NCBI RefSeq assembly: GCF_020567705.1 | Contig: NZ_JAJDJU010000007.1 | Span: forward strand, 62,001 to 126,000 | Length of the DNA stretch: 64,000 bases | Direction: 5' to 3' | Source of the DNA: Acidocella sp. KAb 2-4 | Lineage (GTDB): Bacteria > Pseudomonadota > Alphaproteobacteria > Acetobacterales > Acetobacteraceae | Shown here: positions 9,104 through 21,275 of the stretch, in pieces | Layout: every line of letters begins with the position of its first letter | Position numbering within the stretch: position 1 is the stretch's first letter | Position numbers and translations under genes: made by a program | Notes under the pieces: generated by a model | What the model saw: only the letters and a program-made list of their open reading frames with translations | Told to the model about the DNA's origin: nothing | Databases searched by the model: none

Positions 9104-10005
9104 AGCTGGCCTTCATGGGCTCGCCGGATTTCTCGGTTCCGGCGCTGCAAGCCCTGGTGGCGGCGGGGCACGAGGTGGCGGCGGTCTACGCGCAGCCGCC
9201 CAAGCCCGCCGGGCGCGGGCAGAAGGAGCAGAAATGCCCGGTGCATCAGGCCGCCGAGGCGCTCGGCCTGCCGGTACGCACCCCACGCAAGCTGCGCGGC
9301 AATGACGAGGAGCTGGCGGTTTTCCAGTCGCTCGGGCTGGAGGCCGCGGTGGTCGCCGCTTACGGGCTGATCCTGCCGCAGGTCTTTCTCGATGCCCCCA
9401 AGCGCGGCTGCCTCAACATTCATGCCAGCCTGCTGCCGCGCTGGCGCGGCGCGGCGCCGATCCAGGCCGCCATCGCCGCGGGCGATGCCGAGACGGGCAT
9501 CACCATCATGCAGATGGAGGCTGGGCTGGATACCGGCCCGATGCTGCGGCGTGAGGCCCTGCCCATCGGCGCGCACGACACCGCCGCCGACCTGCATGAC
9601 AGCCTGGCCGAAATCGGCGCCAAGCTGATCCTGGCCGAGCTGGCCGCCCCCAGCGCCCCGGTGGCGCAAAACGAGGCCCTGGCCAATTACGCGCCCAAGC
9701 TCACGCGCGAGGATGCGCGGCTGGATTTCACCCAGCCCGCCGTGGTGCTGGAGCGGCGCATCCGCGCCTTCACCCCCTGGCCCGGCGCGCTCGGCCTGCT
9801 GGGCGACATGGTGATCAAGATCCTGGCCGCCGAGGTGGTGGCGGGCGAGGGTATCCCCGGCACGATCCTGGATGATCAGCTCACCATCGCCTGCGGCGAG
9901 GGGGCGCTGCGCCCTACGCGGCTGCAACGCGCCGGCAAGGCGGCGATGGCCACGGCCGATTTCCTGCGCGGCTTCACCCTGCCCGAGGGAGCGCGGTTTT
10001 ATTGA
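9100..10005 (+). CDS. fmt: Methionyl-tRNA formyltransferase
   Basis: Formylates initiator Met-tRNA using 10-formyl-tetrahydrofolate. At 301 aa it carries the N-terminal [16 protein letters not shown], the folate-binding [17 protein letters not shown] segment with the catalytic Asn-His, and [17 protein letters not shown]. The C-terminal OB-like domain follows ([13 protein letters not shown]). The ATG at 9100 overlaps the def stop by four bases, and the fmt stop overlaps the TTG start of truA in the same way, implying translational coupling. Confidence 0.96.
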   Translation: MKLAFMGSPDFSVPALQALVAAGHEVAAVYAQPPKPAGRGQKEQKCPVHQAAEALGLPVRTPRKLRGNDEELAVFQSLGLEAAVVAAYGLILPQVFLDAPKRGCLNIHASLLPRWRGAAPIQAAIAAGDAETGITIMQMEAGLDTGPMLRREALPIGAHDTAADLHDSLAEIGAKLILAELAAPSAPVAQNEALANYAPKLTREDARLDFTQPAVVLERRIRAFTPWPGALGLLGDMVIKILAAEVVAGEGIPGTILDDQLTIACGEGALRPTRLQRAGKAAMATADFLRGFTLPEGARFY

Positions 10006-10763
10006 GCCTCTGGGCTTTAGAGATCGAGTATGACGGCCGGCCCTTCATGGGCTGGCAGCGGCAGAAACACGGCCTCGCCATCCAGCAGGTGGTGGAGGAG
10101 GCGGCTGCGCGCCTGCGCGGCGGCGCGGAGGTGACCGAGGCCGTCTCCGCCGGGCGCACCGATGCCGGGGTGCATGCGCTGGCGATGATCGTGCAGATCG
10201 AACTGCCCGGCCTCACCCCCTTCCGCATCCGCGAGGCGATGAATTTCCACCTCAAGCCGCACCCGATCGTGGTGCGGCGCTGCTGCCCCGCGCCCGAGGG
10301 GTGGAATGCCCGCTTCTCCGCGCTCTGGCGCTCCTATCGCTACATCATCTCCAACCGCGCCGTGCCGCCGGCGCTGGAGGCCGGGCGGGTCTGGCATGTG
10401 CGTCAGACGCTGGATGCGGCGCTGATGCACCGCGCCGCGCAGCATCTGCTCGGGCATCACGATTTCTCCTCGTTCCGCGCCGCCGCCTGCCAGGCGAAAT
10501 CGCCGATGCGCACGCTCGACCATCTGGCCGTGTGGCGCGAGGGCGAGAAGATCATCGTCGAGGCGCGGGCGCGCAGCTTTTTGCACCATCAGGTCCGCAA
10601 CATGGTCGGCAGCCTGGCGAAAGTGGGCGATGGCAGCTGGCCCGAGGCGAAGCTGGCCGCCGTGCTGGGCGCCAAGTCGCGCGCCGCCGCGGCGATGACC
10701 GCGCCTGCCGAAGGGCTGTATTTCACCGGCGTGGCCTATGAGCCGGGGCTGAATCTGGTCTAA
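10002..10763 (+). CDS. truA: tRNA pseudouridine(38-40) synthase
   Basis: Makes pseudouridine at positions 38-40 of the tRNA anticodon arm. At 253 aa the start is TTG at 10002, overlapping the fmt stop (TTGA), and the protein begins [20 protein letters not shown] as in other TruA. The catalytic Asp is in the GRTDAGVHA motif. The C-terminal [14 protein letters not shown] motif is also present. It is the last gene of def-fmt-truA and is followed by dnaE after 24 bp on the same strand. Confidence 0.96.
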   Translation: MSLWALEIEYDGRPFMGWQRQKHGLAIQQVVEEAAARLRGGAEVTEAVSAGRTDAGVHALAMIVQIELPGLTPFRIREAMNFHLKPHPIVVRRCCPAPEGWNARFSALWRSYRYIISNRAVPPALEAGRVWHVRQTLDAALMHRAAQHLLGHHDFSSFRAAACQAKSPMRTLDHLAVWREGEKIIVEARARSFLHHQVRNMVGSLAKVGDGSWPEAKLAAVLGAKSRAAAAMTAPAEGLYFTGVAYEPGLNLV

Positions 10764-10787
10764 CCTCCCCGCACACCGGGAGTCGCC

Positions 10788-14198
<3,411 letters not shown>

Positions 14199-14207
14199 GG
14201 GGATCGC

Positions 14208-16427
14208 ATGAGGGTATCGCGCCGCCGGTTTCTCGCCACCACCGCCAGCCTGGCCCTGGCGGCCCCGGCCTGGGCGGCGGAAGATTATGTGAATCCGGTG
14301 GCTTACACCCCGGCTGGCGGCCCGCCCGTGGCGCCGGTGCGCCCGGTGACAGAGACGCTCTGGGGCCACAAGATCACCGATCGCTACCGCTGGATGGAGG
14401 CCGAGGGGCCGGAGTGGCAGGCCTATATGCGCGCCCAGGGCGCCTATGCCGCCAAGGTGCTGGGCGCGATTCCAGGGCGCGACGCCCTCGCCGCGGCGAT
14501 CAGCAAAAACTCCGCCGCCACGGCTGCGGTGGTTTCGGTGCAGAGCGCCGGCCAAGCCTTGTTCATCGAGCGCCGCCCACCCGGCGCCAACACCACCAAG
14601 CTATTCCTGCGCCCCACCGAGGCGGCGACCGAGACGCTGCTGATCGACCCTGACAGCTTCGCCCCGCCCGGCGCGCATGCGGCGCTGGATTGGTGGGCCG
14701 CCTCGCCCGAGGGCGCGCATGTGGTGTTCGGCATCTCCACCGGCGGTTCCGAGCGCTCGGTGCTGCATATCCTGGCCATCGCCACCGCCACGCTGCTGCC
14801 CGAGAGCATCGACCGCACCAACTGGGCCAGCCCGAGCTGGCTGCCCGATGGCTCCGGCTTCTTCTACAACCGGCTGCAGGATGTGCCCCCCGACAGCCTG
14901 GATTACGAGAAGAACAGCCTGTGCTGGCTGCACCGGCTGAACACCGACCCGGCCCAGGATGTGAAGATCTTCGGCCACGGCCTGGCGGCGGCTGTGCCGG
15001 TGCGTGACATCGACGCGCCGGGCGTCACCGTGGCGCCCGGCTCCGGCCTTGCCATCGGCACGCTGGAAACCGGCGTGCAGAACGAGCTGACGCTCTACGC
15101 GGCGCGGCTCGACGCTGTGCTGGCCGGGCACCCGGCCTGGGTGAAAATCTGCGGACCGGAGGATGATGTCACCGATTACGCCCTGCGCGGCGACGAGATC
15201 TTCCTGCTCAGCCACAAACACGCCTCGCATTACCGGGTGCTGAAGGTCACGGCCCAGGCGCCGCAGATCGCCCATGCCGCCGAGGTCGTGCCGCAAAGCC
15301 CGGCGGTGCTGCGCGCCATCGAGGCCGCGCGCGACGGGCTCTACATCCATGAGCTGGAGTCCGGGCTGGCCGGGCTGCGGCGTCTGGGGCCGGATGGCGC
15401 GATCACGCGCATCGCGCTGCCCTTCTCCGGTGCCATCGACGATGACAGCTTCTATGCCGACACGCTGCATGACGGCGCTTGGTTCAGCCTGGAATCCTGG
15501 GTCCACCCGCAGGTGATCTGCCACGCCACCCCGGATGGCAGCGTGACCCAGACCGACATCGCCGCGCCACCCGCCATCGACGTCTCGCCTTATATGTCGG
15601 AGGAGATGTTCGCCACCGCGCGCGATGGCGTGCGCGTGCCGCTCTCGCTGATTTACCGCAAGGGGCTGGCGCATGACGGCTCCGCGCCGCTGCTGATGGA
15701 GGCCTATGGCGCCTACGGCATCACGCTGGACCCGGTATTCATGGGGCGCTGGCTGCCCTTTCTCGATGCGGGCGGGGTGTTCGCGGTGGCGCATGTGCGC
15801 GGCGGCGGCGAGTTGGGCGAGGAGTGGCATCTGGCCGGCCAGAAGGCGACCAAATATCACACCTGGCAGGATGCCGAGGATTGCATGCAGCACCTCATCG
15901 AGGCGGGCTATACCTCGCACCGGCGCGCGGCGGTGATCGGCGGCTCGGCGGGCGGCATCACGGTTGGGCGGCTGCTCACCGAGCGGCCCGATCTGGTCGC
16001 GGTGGTGATCGACATGGTCGGCGTCTCCGATGCGCTGCGCAGCGAGTTCTCGCCCAACGGCCCGCCCAACATCCCCGAATTCGGCTCTGTGAAGACCGAG
16101 CAGGGCTTTCACGATCTGCTGGCGATGGACGCCTATCAACATGTGCATGACGGGGTGAAATACCCAGCCGTGCTGCTCACCACCGGGCTCAACGACCCGC
16201 GCGTGGCGCCCTGGGAGCCCTCGAAGATGGCGGCGCGGCTACAGGCGGCCACGGCCTCGGGCAATCCGGTGCTGCTCAGGGTCGAGGCCGATGCCGGGCA
16301 CGGCATCGGCGCCACCCGCGACCAGCGCGATCAGGAGACCGCGGACATCATGGCGTTTGTGCTGTGGCGGACGGGCGATCCGCGTTACCAGCCGCACGCT
16401 ACATCGGCATTGGCGGAGGACGGTTGA
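14208..16427 (+). CDS. S9 family peptidase (prolyl oligopeptidase type) with Tat signal
   Basis: Predicted exported serine peptidase of 739 aa. The N-terminus SRRRFLATTASLALA followed by an AWA cleavage-like site looks like a twin-arginine signal, so it should act in the periplasm. A beta-propeller-like N-terminal domain precedes the alpha/beta-hydrolase part. The catalytic triad can be assigned: Ser in GGSAGG, Asp in the LNDPRV region, and His in DAGHGIG. The closest families are oligopeptidase B and prolyl oligopeptidase; substrate specificity cannot be read. The gene follows dnaE after nine bases and could be co-transcribed. Its last bases abut the acetyltransferase frame. Confidence 0.9.
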   Translation: MRVSRRRFLATTASLALAAPAWAAEDYVNPVAYTPAGGPPVAPVRPVTETLWGHKITDRYRWMEAEGPEWQAYMRAQGAYAAKVLGAIPGRDALAAAISKNSAATAAVVSVQSAGQALFIERRPPGANTTKLFLRPTEAATETLLIDPDSFAPPGAHAALDWWAASPEGAHVVFGISTGGSERSVLHILAIATATLLPESIDRTNWASPSWLPDGSGFFYNRLQDVPPDSLDYEKNSLCWLHRLNTDPAQDVKIFGHGLAAAVPVRDIDAPGVTVAPGSGLAIGTLETGVQNELTLYAARLDAVLAGHPAWVKICGPEDDVTDYALRGDEIFLLSHKHASHYRVLKVTAQAPQIAHAAEVVPQSPAVLRAIEAARDGLYIHELESGLAGLRRLGPDGAITRIALPFSGAIDDDSFYADTLHDGAWFSLESWVHPQVICHATPDGSVTQTDIAAPPAIDVSPYMSEEMFATARDGVRVPLSLIYRKGLAHDGSAPLLMEAYGAYGITLDPVFMGRWLPFLDAGGVFAVAHVRGGGELGEEWHLAGQKATKYHTWQDAEDCMQHLIEAGYTSHRRAAVIGGSAGGITVGRLLTERPDLVAVVIDMVGVSDALRSEFSPNGPPNIPEFGSVKTEQGFHDLLAMDAYQHVHDGVKYPAVLLTTGLNDPRVAPWEPSKMAARLQAATASGNPVLLRVEADAGHGIGATRDQRDQETADIMAFVLWRTGDPRYQPHATSALAEDG

Positions 16428-16428
16428 G

Positions 16429-17040
16429 TTGCGATGGTTGTTTGGAAAGCGAAAAATCAAGGTTGATGCGCATGCACGCTTCAAAGCCCATGCCGCTACA
16501 CAAGGCTGGGAAATCGGCGACCATAGCTATGGTGTCCCCGAACTTATCGACGCCGCCCCAGAAACTAAACTGAAAATCGGACGCTTCACGTCTATTGCCG
16601 TGGGTGTCAAGATTGTGTTCCAAAATCACCGGACCGATCTCGTGACAACTTATCCCTTCACCGCGCTCCGGCATCGCTGGCAGTCCGCAGCGGCGTTGTG
16701 CGACGACCATGTCGGCAAGGGCGATATTGTCATAGGCAATGATGTGTGGATCGGCACTGATGCCCTTATCACGCCAGGCATTACCATCGGCAATGGCGCC
16801 GTCATCGGTGCCAAGAGTGTGGTGACCAAAGACGTGCCAGCCTATGCGGTCGTCGCCGGTGTACCCGCCCGGCTCATCCGCTTTCGGTTTTCCCCCGCTT
16901 TGATCGCAGACCTTGAAGAGGTGCGCTGGTGGGATTTGCCAGACGCTGCCATTGATGAGCTTTTGCCTCTCATCATGTCCACCGACATTGAGGCGCTTAT
17001 CCGCGCTGTGCGGGCCCGCCGCGCCGAGATTGACGGGTAA
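16429..17040 (+). CDS. CatB-related O-acetyltransferase (left-handed beta-helix)
   Basis: A 203-aa acyltransferase of the hexapeptide-repeat type. Repeats such as IVIGNDVWIGTDALI, TPGITIGNGAVIGA and SVVTKDVPAYAVVAGVPA form the left-handed beta-helix, with a CatB/VatD-like N-terminal part (KIGRFTSIAVGVKIVFQNHRTD). The start is unclear: TTG at 16429 or 16438 are the first options after the S9 stop, and neither has a strong SD. Lower GC and different codon use from its neighbours mark the beginning of an acquired stretch. It probably acetylates a surface glycan, given the rhamnan-synthesis-F gene facing it. Confidence 0.83.
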   Translation: MRWLFGKRKIKVDAHARFKAHAATQGWEIGDHSYGVPELIDAAPETKLKIGRFTSIAVGVKIVFQNHRTDLVTTYPFTALRHRWQSAAALCDDHVGKGDIVIGNDVWIGTDALITPGITIGNGAVIGAKSVVTKDVPAYAVVAGVPARLIRFRFSPALIADLEEVRWWDLPDAAIDELLPLIMSTDIEALIRAVRARRAEIDG

Positions 17041-17201
17041 CGGCGCAAGAACCGCCGCGAACTGATGCAGGCCAAGATTGGAGGCGCGCGGAACCCCGTA
17101 TGCAGCATAGTGTGGGAGAGCCTGGCTCACAGCGATGAAAGGTGGGTTTGGGACGCTCAACCTAACGGCATAAACTTGGCGCGCTCTTACGGCGAGGGCT
17201 G

Positions 17202-18395
17202 TTATGCCTGGTCGTAATGGTTTTCGTCGCTTACTTGCTGAGCGCGAAAGCCCGCCACACGGGCGGTGTGAGTGAAGAGCCGTTCCAGGGCATGCTCTAC
17301 TGCGCCATCCAAGTAACCTGATTGTGCGGGGTCAAATTCTGCCGAGAGACCCAAATCTTTCAAGGGGGCAAGGGCGGCTGGCCGCACCCAGAACATAGTG
17401 CCCGCAAAAAAATCAAAATCACCATCTTGGATTGGACGGCCCATCCGCGTGGCGATTGCCTCTACGGCCGCGCGGTTGTTGCCGAACACATCGCGCGGCT
17501 CCAAGTGTGTGGACGCTATGCGGTAACGGCCCGGGCCAACGATGCCAATTTGTGGGTCGCGCTGAAAAATATTGATGATGCTTTGGACTTTCTCGTTTGT
17601 GGCGATCAGGTCCAAAAATGTTGCGCGGCGGAAGATGTCGCCAAAAATTGGCAAACGGCCATGGCCGAGGGATTTCTTGCCGTGAATTTTGCAGACAAAA
17701 TCGAACCCGTTGAAGGCGCCATCCTCGAGCAGCAACAGGAATGGCCGCACATCGCGGCCGGAATTCTCGACAATGCGGATTATGCTGCCGGGGAAAGCAG
17801 CGTTCACGCGCCTCGCCAGCTCTTGGTCTTCCTGTGTCAGGGTTAGGAACAACGTGAAAGGAAGCTGCCAGCGCCCAAGCAGGGTTTCAATTTCCGGCCA
17901 TAGGTCGGTGTAATACAGATGCAGTGCCACGGCGATGCGCGGACCGCCCACAACTTTTGGAGTTTCAACCGCCGGAGCCAGCGGCCATCCGGTGATCAAC
18001 TCCGGGTGATCGCGCATAATTTGTCCGTCGGGCGGTATGCGGAAGTTGCGGGCGTGGATCACATGCCTGCAATAGGTTTTGTACTGCTGCTTTCCTCCAG
18101 CTGGAAAAATTGTGACATTACCAAAATTAAGCACGCCGTGACGCAGAGGTTTCTTTAAGTACCAGGGCAGCCGCGCAAGAGCAGCCGTGGCCCAGCCCGC
18201 GGGTTTTAGCACGGCCTGATCCTGGGTGAATGTGAGCTTCACCTCTCGCCCGGTGGTCACGAAAAAACTGAAGCCTCTGTCCACGGGGAGTAGACAGGTG
18301 CGTGGCTGGAGCCCCGCTTCCTCGATCTGGATTTGCAGATACCCGCGCGCCTTAGCTGAATCTCCTGGATGCAGGATGTAGGTGCTTTGGCGCAT
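17202..18395 (-). CDS. Rhamnan synthesis F (RgpF-like) family protein
   Basis: A 397-aa protein of the rhamnan synthesis F family, used in polysaccharide side-chain building. Diagnostic segments are VALHLYYTDLWPEI, ENSGRDVRPFLLLL, DFVCKIHGKKS and DGDFDFFAGTMFWVRPAAL. The start is taken as ATG at 18395 (MRQSTYILHPGDS); a TTG at 18461 would add 22 residues without family support. Composition is lower in GC than flanking genes, with many A/T third positions, as in the convergent acetyltransferase. The two genes look like one transferred cell-surface module. The sugar and acceptor are unknown. Confidence 0.83.
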   Translation of the reverse strand: MRQSTYILHPGDSAKARGYLQIQIEEAGLQPRTCLLPVDRGFSFFVTTGREVKLTFTQDQAVLKPAGWATAALARLPWYLKKPLRHGVLNFGNVTIFPAGGKQQYKTYCRHVIHARNFRIPPDGQIMRDHPELITGWPLAPAVETPKVVGGPRIAVALHLYYTDLWPEIETLLGRWQLPFTLFLTLTQEDQELARRVNAAFPGSIIRIVENSGRDVRPFLLLLEDGAFNGFDFVCKIHGKKSLGHGRLPIFGDIFRRATFLDLIATNEKVQSIINIFQRDPQIGIVGPGRYRIASTHLEPRDVFGNNRAAVEAIATRMGRPIQDGDFDFFAGTMFWVRPAALAPLKDLGLSAEFDPAQSGYLDGAVEHALERLFTHTARVAGFRAQQVSDENHYDQA

Positions 18396-18709
18396 CGGGG
18401 GATACTTTCGGCATTGGTTAGTTGACTGTGGTCTGTGTGTATGGCTGTGCTCGTTTGTCAATGGATCGAGGCGTCATTGTATCTAGCGCTGCCAAGTTGC
18501 ACCGTTTTCAAAAGCCGAGACAAGCTCGCGCGGCAGCAGATGCGAGGAAGGCGGCATCAACGCCGCCCTCCGAGCGCTTGGCATAGACCGCATCCAGGCG
18601 CAGCGAGCCAAGCCATGACCATTTGGTCTGCCGCAATCATTCGCCCCCGCACGTCCTAAGCAGCGTTTACAATACCTGTTCAGGCATAGGCCACACAAAT
18701 AAAAATGAT
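18396..18709. other. Intergenic stretch with no supported gene
   Basis: This 314-bp stretch lies between the RgpF-like gene and the ClC gene. A few short frames cross it on both strands but none has a start with a ribosome-binding site or a recognisable family. On the minus strand, a short GC-rich coding-like stretch (roughly 18630-18505) reads LDAVYAKRSEGGVDAAF and then stops, which could be a remnant of a lost gene. No terminal inverted repeats or transposase motifs were found. A hairpin near 18694-18719 may end clc transcription. Confidence 0.5.
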
Positions 18710-18719
18710 TTATTTTGTG
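18694..18719 (-). terminator. Possible AT-rich terminator hairpin after the ClC gene
   Basis: CACAAATAAA (18694-18703) pairs with TTTATTTTGTG (18709-18719) with one bulged T around a 5-nt loop. The arm overlaps the stop codon of the ClC gene (18710-18712). It is AT-rich and lacks a distinct GC stem, so it is only a weak terminator candidate. Confidence 0.3.
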
Positions 18720-20071
18720 GTCCTATGAGTAGGTTGTTCAGCGCTGTCGGCAGGAGGGCGATCCGCGCTATCAGCCGAAGCCCTGAGAAAATTCCGCGAG
18801 AGCGCGTGATAGAGCGGCTCGCGCGAGACCAACCGCGAGGCGCCGAGCCCGATCATCGCCGCCAGCATCAGCGGGATCACATTGGCGTCGTTGCCGGTCA
18901 TCTCCAGAATGATGACGAAGGCGGTCATCGGCGCCTGCACCACCCCGGCGAAATACCCGGCCATGCCGAGCACCGCGCCCAGGCTGGCGCCGCTGGCGCC
19001 GCCCAGCCAAGCGCCCAAACCCGCGCCCACCGCCAGCGACGGCGCGAAAATCCCGCCCGGCAGGCCGGAGATGGCGGTGATCAGCGTCGCCGCCAGCTTG
19101 GCCAGCCAGAAATACCAGGGCGGGGCGTGCCCCTCCACGGCGGCGCGGGCCACGCCGTAGCCGGTGCCGAAGGTGGCGCCGTGCGTGGCCAGCCCGAGCA
19201 GCGCCACGGCGATGCCGCAGCCCAGCGGAAACAAATAGCGCCGCCGCGCCTCATGCGCCGCGATCCAGCCACTAGCCAGCCGCCCGCCCTCCAGCATCAG
19301 CCGCGAAAACGCGCCCCCGGCCAGCCCGCCCAGCGCGCCGCAGCCGATGGTGAGCAGCCAGTCGCGCGGCTGCGTGACCGCGGCATGGGTGATGCCGAAA
19401 TAGGTGTAATTCCCGGCCAGGCCGAGCGAGACGAGGCCGGAGATGATCACCGTGGTCAGCACCAGGCCATTGGTGCGCACCTCAAAGGAGCGGCTCATCT
19501 CCTCGATGGCGAAGACGATGCCCGCGAGCGGCGCGTTAAACGCGGCGGCGATGCCCGCGGCCGACCCGGCCAGGATCAGCCCGCCTTCATTGGCCAGCGA
19601 CTCGATGCGCGCCACTTGCAGCATCAGCGCCGCGCCCACCTGCACGGTCGGCCCCTCGCGCCCCACCGAGGCGCCGCAGAGCAGCCCGATCACGGTCAGC
19701 CCGATCTTGCCGAAGCCGATGCGCAGCGACAGCAGCCGTTGCAGCGCCTGCCCGCGCGGCAGCTGGCGTGCCGCGATCGCCTGCGGGATGCCGCTGCCCT
19801 GCGAGCCGGGGAAGAATTCCCGCGCCGCCCAGGCGCAGAACACGAAGCCCGCCGGGGTGAGCAGCGCCGGCAGCGCCCAATAGGCATGGCTGGCCGCGCC
19901 AAACACCGCCTGCGCCCAGTTGGCCATCTGGGCGAACACGATGCTGACCCCGCCCACCACGAGCGCCCCCAGCCAAAACGCCAACCGGCGCGACCATTGG
20001 CGCCACGCCCGCCACAAACGGCGCCGCCATCGCTTTTCTTTCTCAGCCAAGCCCTTGCCTCTTTGTCTCAT
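18710..20071 (-). CDS. ClC-type chloride channel/transporter
   Basis: Multi-helix inner-membrane protein of 453 aa in the ClC family. The three anion-pathway motifs are present: GSGIPQ, GREGPTVQ (with the gating glutamate) and GIFAPSLAVGAG. An N-terminal basic stretch and a Ser/Asp/Pro-rich C-terminal tail flank the core; there are no CBS domains. The retained gating glutamate fits a proton/chloride exchanger, often used in acid resistance, but the mode cannot be proven from sequence. The start is ATG at 20071; the longer GTG at 20089 would run into the tRNA leader region. Confidence 0.92.
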   Translation of the reverse strand: MRQRGKGLAEKEKRWRRRLWRAWRQWSRRLAFWLGALVVGGVSIVFAQMANWAQAVFGAASHAYWALPALLTPAGFVFCAWAAREFFPGSQGSGIPQAIAARQLPRGQALQRLLSLRIGFGKIGLTVIGLLCGASVGREGPTVQVGAALMLQVARIESLANEGGLILAGSAAGIAAAFNAPLAGIVFAIEEMSRSFEVRTNGLVLTTVIISGLVSLGLAGNYTYFGITHAAVTQPRDWLLTIGCGALGGLAGGAFSRLMLEGGRLASGWIAAHEARRRYLFPLGCGIAVALLGLATHGATFGTGYGVARAAVEGHAPPWYFWLAKLAATLITAISGLPGGIFAPSLAVGAGLGAWLGGASGASLGAVLGMAGYFAGVVQAPMTAFVIILEMTGNDANVIPLMLAAMIGLGASRLVSREPLYHALSRNFLRASADSADRPPADSAEQPTHRTTK

Positions 20072-20097
20072 CGCCGCTAGTAAGCCCACGTGGATAT

Positions 20098-20172
20098 GGG
20101 CGCTTAGCTCAGCGGTAGAGCATCACCTTGACATGGTGGGGGTCACAGGTTCAATCCCTGTAGCGCCCACCA
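20098..20172 (+). tRNA. tRNA-Val (anticodon GAC)
   Basis: A 75-nt cloverleaf including an encoded CCA. The acceptor stem is GGGCGCT/AGCGCCC, the D-arm is TAGCTCAGCGGTAGAGCA, the anticodon stem CACC/GGTG holds the loop TTGACAT with anticodon GAC, and the T-arm ACAGGTTCAATCCCTGT carries the usual TTCAATC. GAC decodes GUC and GUU valine codons. An extra 8-bp helix can form between leader GTGGATAT (20090-20097) and trailer ATATCCAC (20172-20179). Confidence 0.96.
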
Positions 20173-20231
20173 TATCCACCAGAAAATCAGAAACTTGCTG
20201 AATTTTCCTCGGGCAATACCGCAGCCCGGAC

Positions 20232-21149
20232 TCAGCCCTGCGCTGGGCTCGGGTCAGAGCTGGCCGCTTCGTCCGGCCTTATAAAGGCTTGGGCGTATTT
20301 CGCGTCGATGATCTGTTGGCAGAAGGTGAGCAGGCGCAGCAGCGCCGCGCTGGCCGCCTCGGCATCGCGCAGATCCGGCACGCACGCGCGCAGAGTCGGC
20401 GGAAACACCGTGCGCAGGAAGGCCATGTTGGCGGCGAAATACACTGGCCGGATGCCGGCGCAGACATAATCCTCGGCGATTTCCTCCTGGCGGCGGAAAA
20501 AATCCTGGCCGTATTCGCCCGCGAACAGGCTCTCCAGCCATTCGGCATGCATCTGCCGCAGCCGCGCCTCCCGCCCGGCGATTAGCGCCGCCATATGCGG
20601 CTCGGCCTTGAGCACGGCATAAAACCTCTCGGTCAGCCCGGGCAGGGCGGCGCGCACATCCGGCCAGAGCCGGGTCAGCAGCTCCTGGTCGGCGCGGGTG
20701 AAGCCGGCCGCGTTGTGCAGCATCTTCACCATCCGGTCGGCCTGTTCGGCGGCGGTGACGGGGGCGGGCTCCACCGGCACGTCCTCAAAACGGCTGGCGA
20801 TGCTGGCGGCGGCATTGGCGGTGGCGAGCAGCAACGTGCCCAGCTTTACCGCCGGGCTGCCGAGCGCGCACAACACCGCCTCCGGTCCGGCCTCGCGCAG
20901 CAGCATGTGGCCCGCCTCGCCGGTGAGCAGCATTTGCTCCAGCCGTCCACGGCCAAATCCGGCAGAGAGCGCCGTCGCGGGCGGCATCATGGCGGCGACG
21001 GTGGCGCTGATCTGCGTCTCGTCACACCCTGTCGGCAGTTGCGCGGCGATCACCCGGCCGTCGGTGCAGAGCACCGCCGCGCCATCCACATGCGGGGTGT
21101 TGCCGACCAAGGCTTCCAAAACGTCGCAGACCCGGACGTCACGTAGCAT
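20232..21149 (-). CDS. Roadblock/LC7 - sensor-globin fusion protein
   Basis: A 305-aa protein with two parts. Residues about 8-115 have the Roadblock/LC7 layout (strand, helix, two strands, helix), including LEQMLLTGEAGHMLL and ALGSPAVKLGTLLLATANAA. Residues about 150-270 match the protoglobin/globin-sensor fold (ALPGLTERFYAVLK, QMHAEWLESLFAGEY). At the F-helix the family pattern IAxxHxRIGLxP reads IAEDYVCAGIRP, so the proximal heme ligand is Tyr228 instead of His. There is no kinase, GGDEF or methyl-accepting domain. The ATG at 21149 follows AGAGGG. The next gene upstream on the same strand is the S24 regulator. Confidence 0.75.
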   Translation of the reverse strand: MLRDVRVCDVLEALVGNTPHVDGAAVLCTDGRVIAAQLPTGCDETQISATVAAMMPPATALSAGFGRGRLEQMLLTGEAGHMLLREAGPEAVLCALGSPAVKLGTLLLATANAAASIASRFEDVPVEPAPVTAAEQADRMVKMLHNAAGFTRADQELLTRLWPDVRAALPGLTERFYAVLKAEPHMAALIAGREARLRQMHAEWLESLFAGEYGQDFFRRQEEIAEDYVCAGIRPVYFAANMAFLRTVFPPTLRACVPDLRDAEAASAALLRLLTFCQQIIDAKYAQAFIRPDEAASSDPSPAQG

Positions 21150-21275
21150 CGCACCCTCTAAAAAATTAGATTAGGTCCTGTTTCCGGACTATTTTTGCAT
21201 TAACGAATTTTTAATATACGTTCATCCGGCTGAACCCGCAATAATTATTCCGCTGCCGCGCCTAACACTTATTGG

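Noticed and set aside
18483-18698. Minus-strand 71-aa ORF after the ClC gene
   Set aside because: Cys/Arg-rich composition with no family, no ribosome-binding site, and partial overlap with a different coding-like frame.
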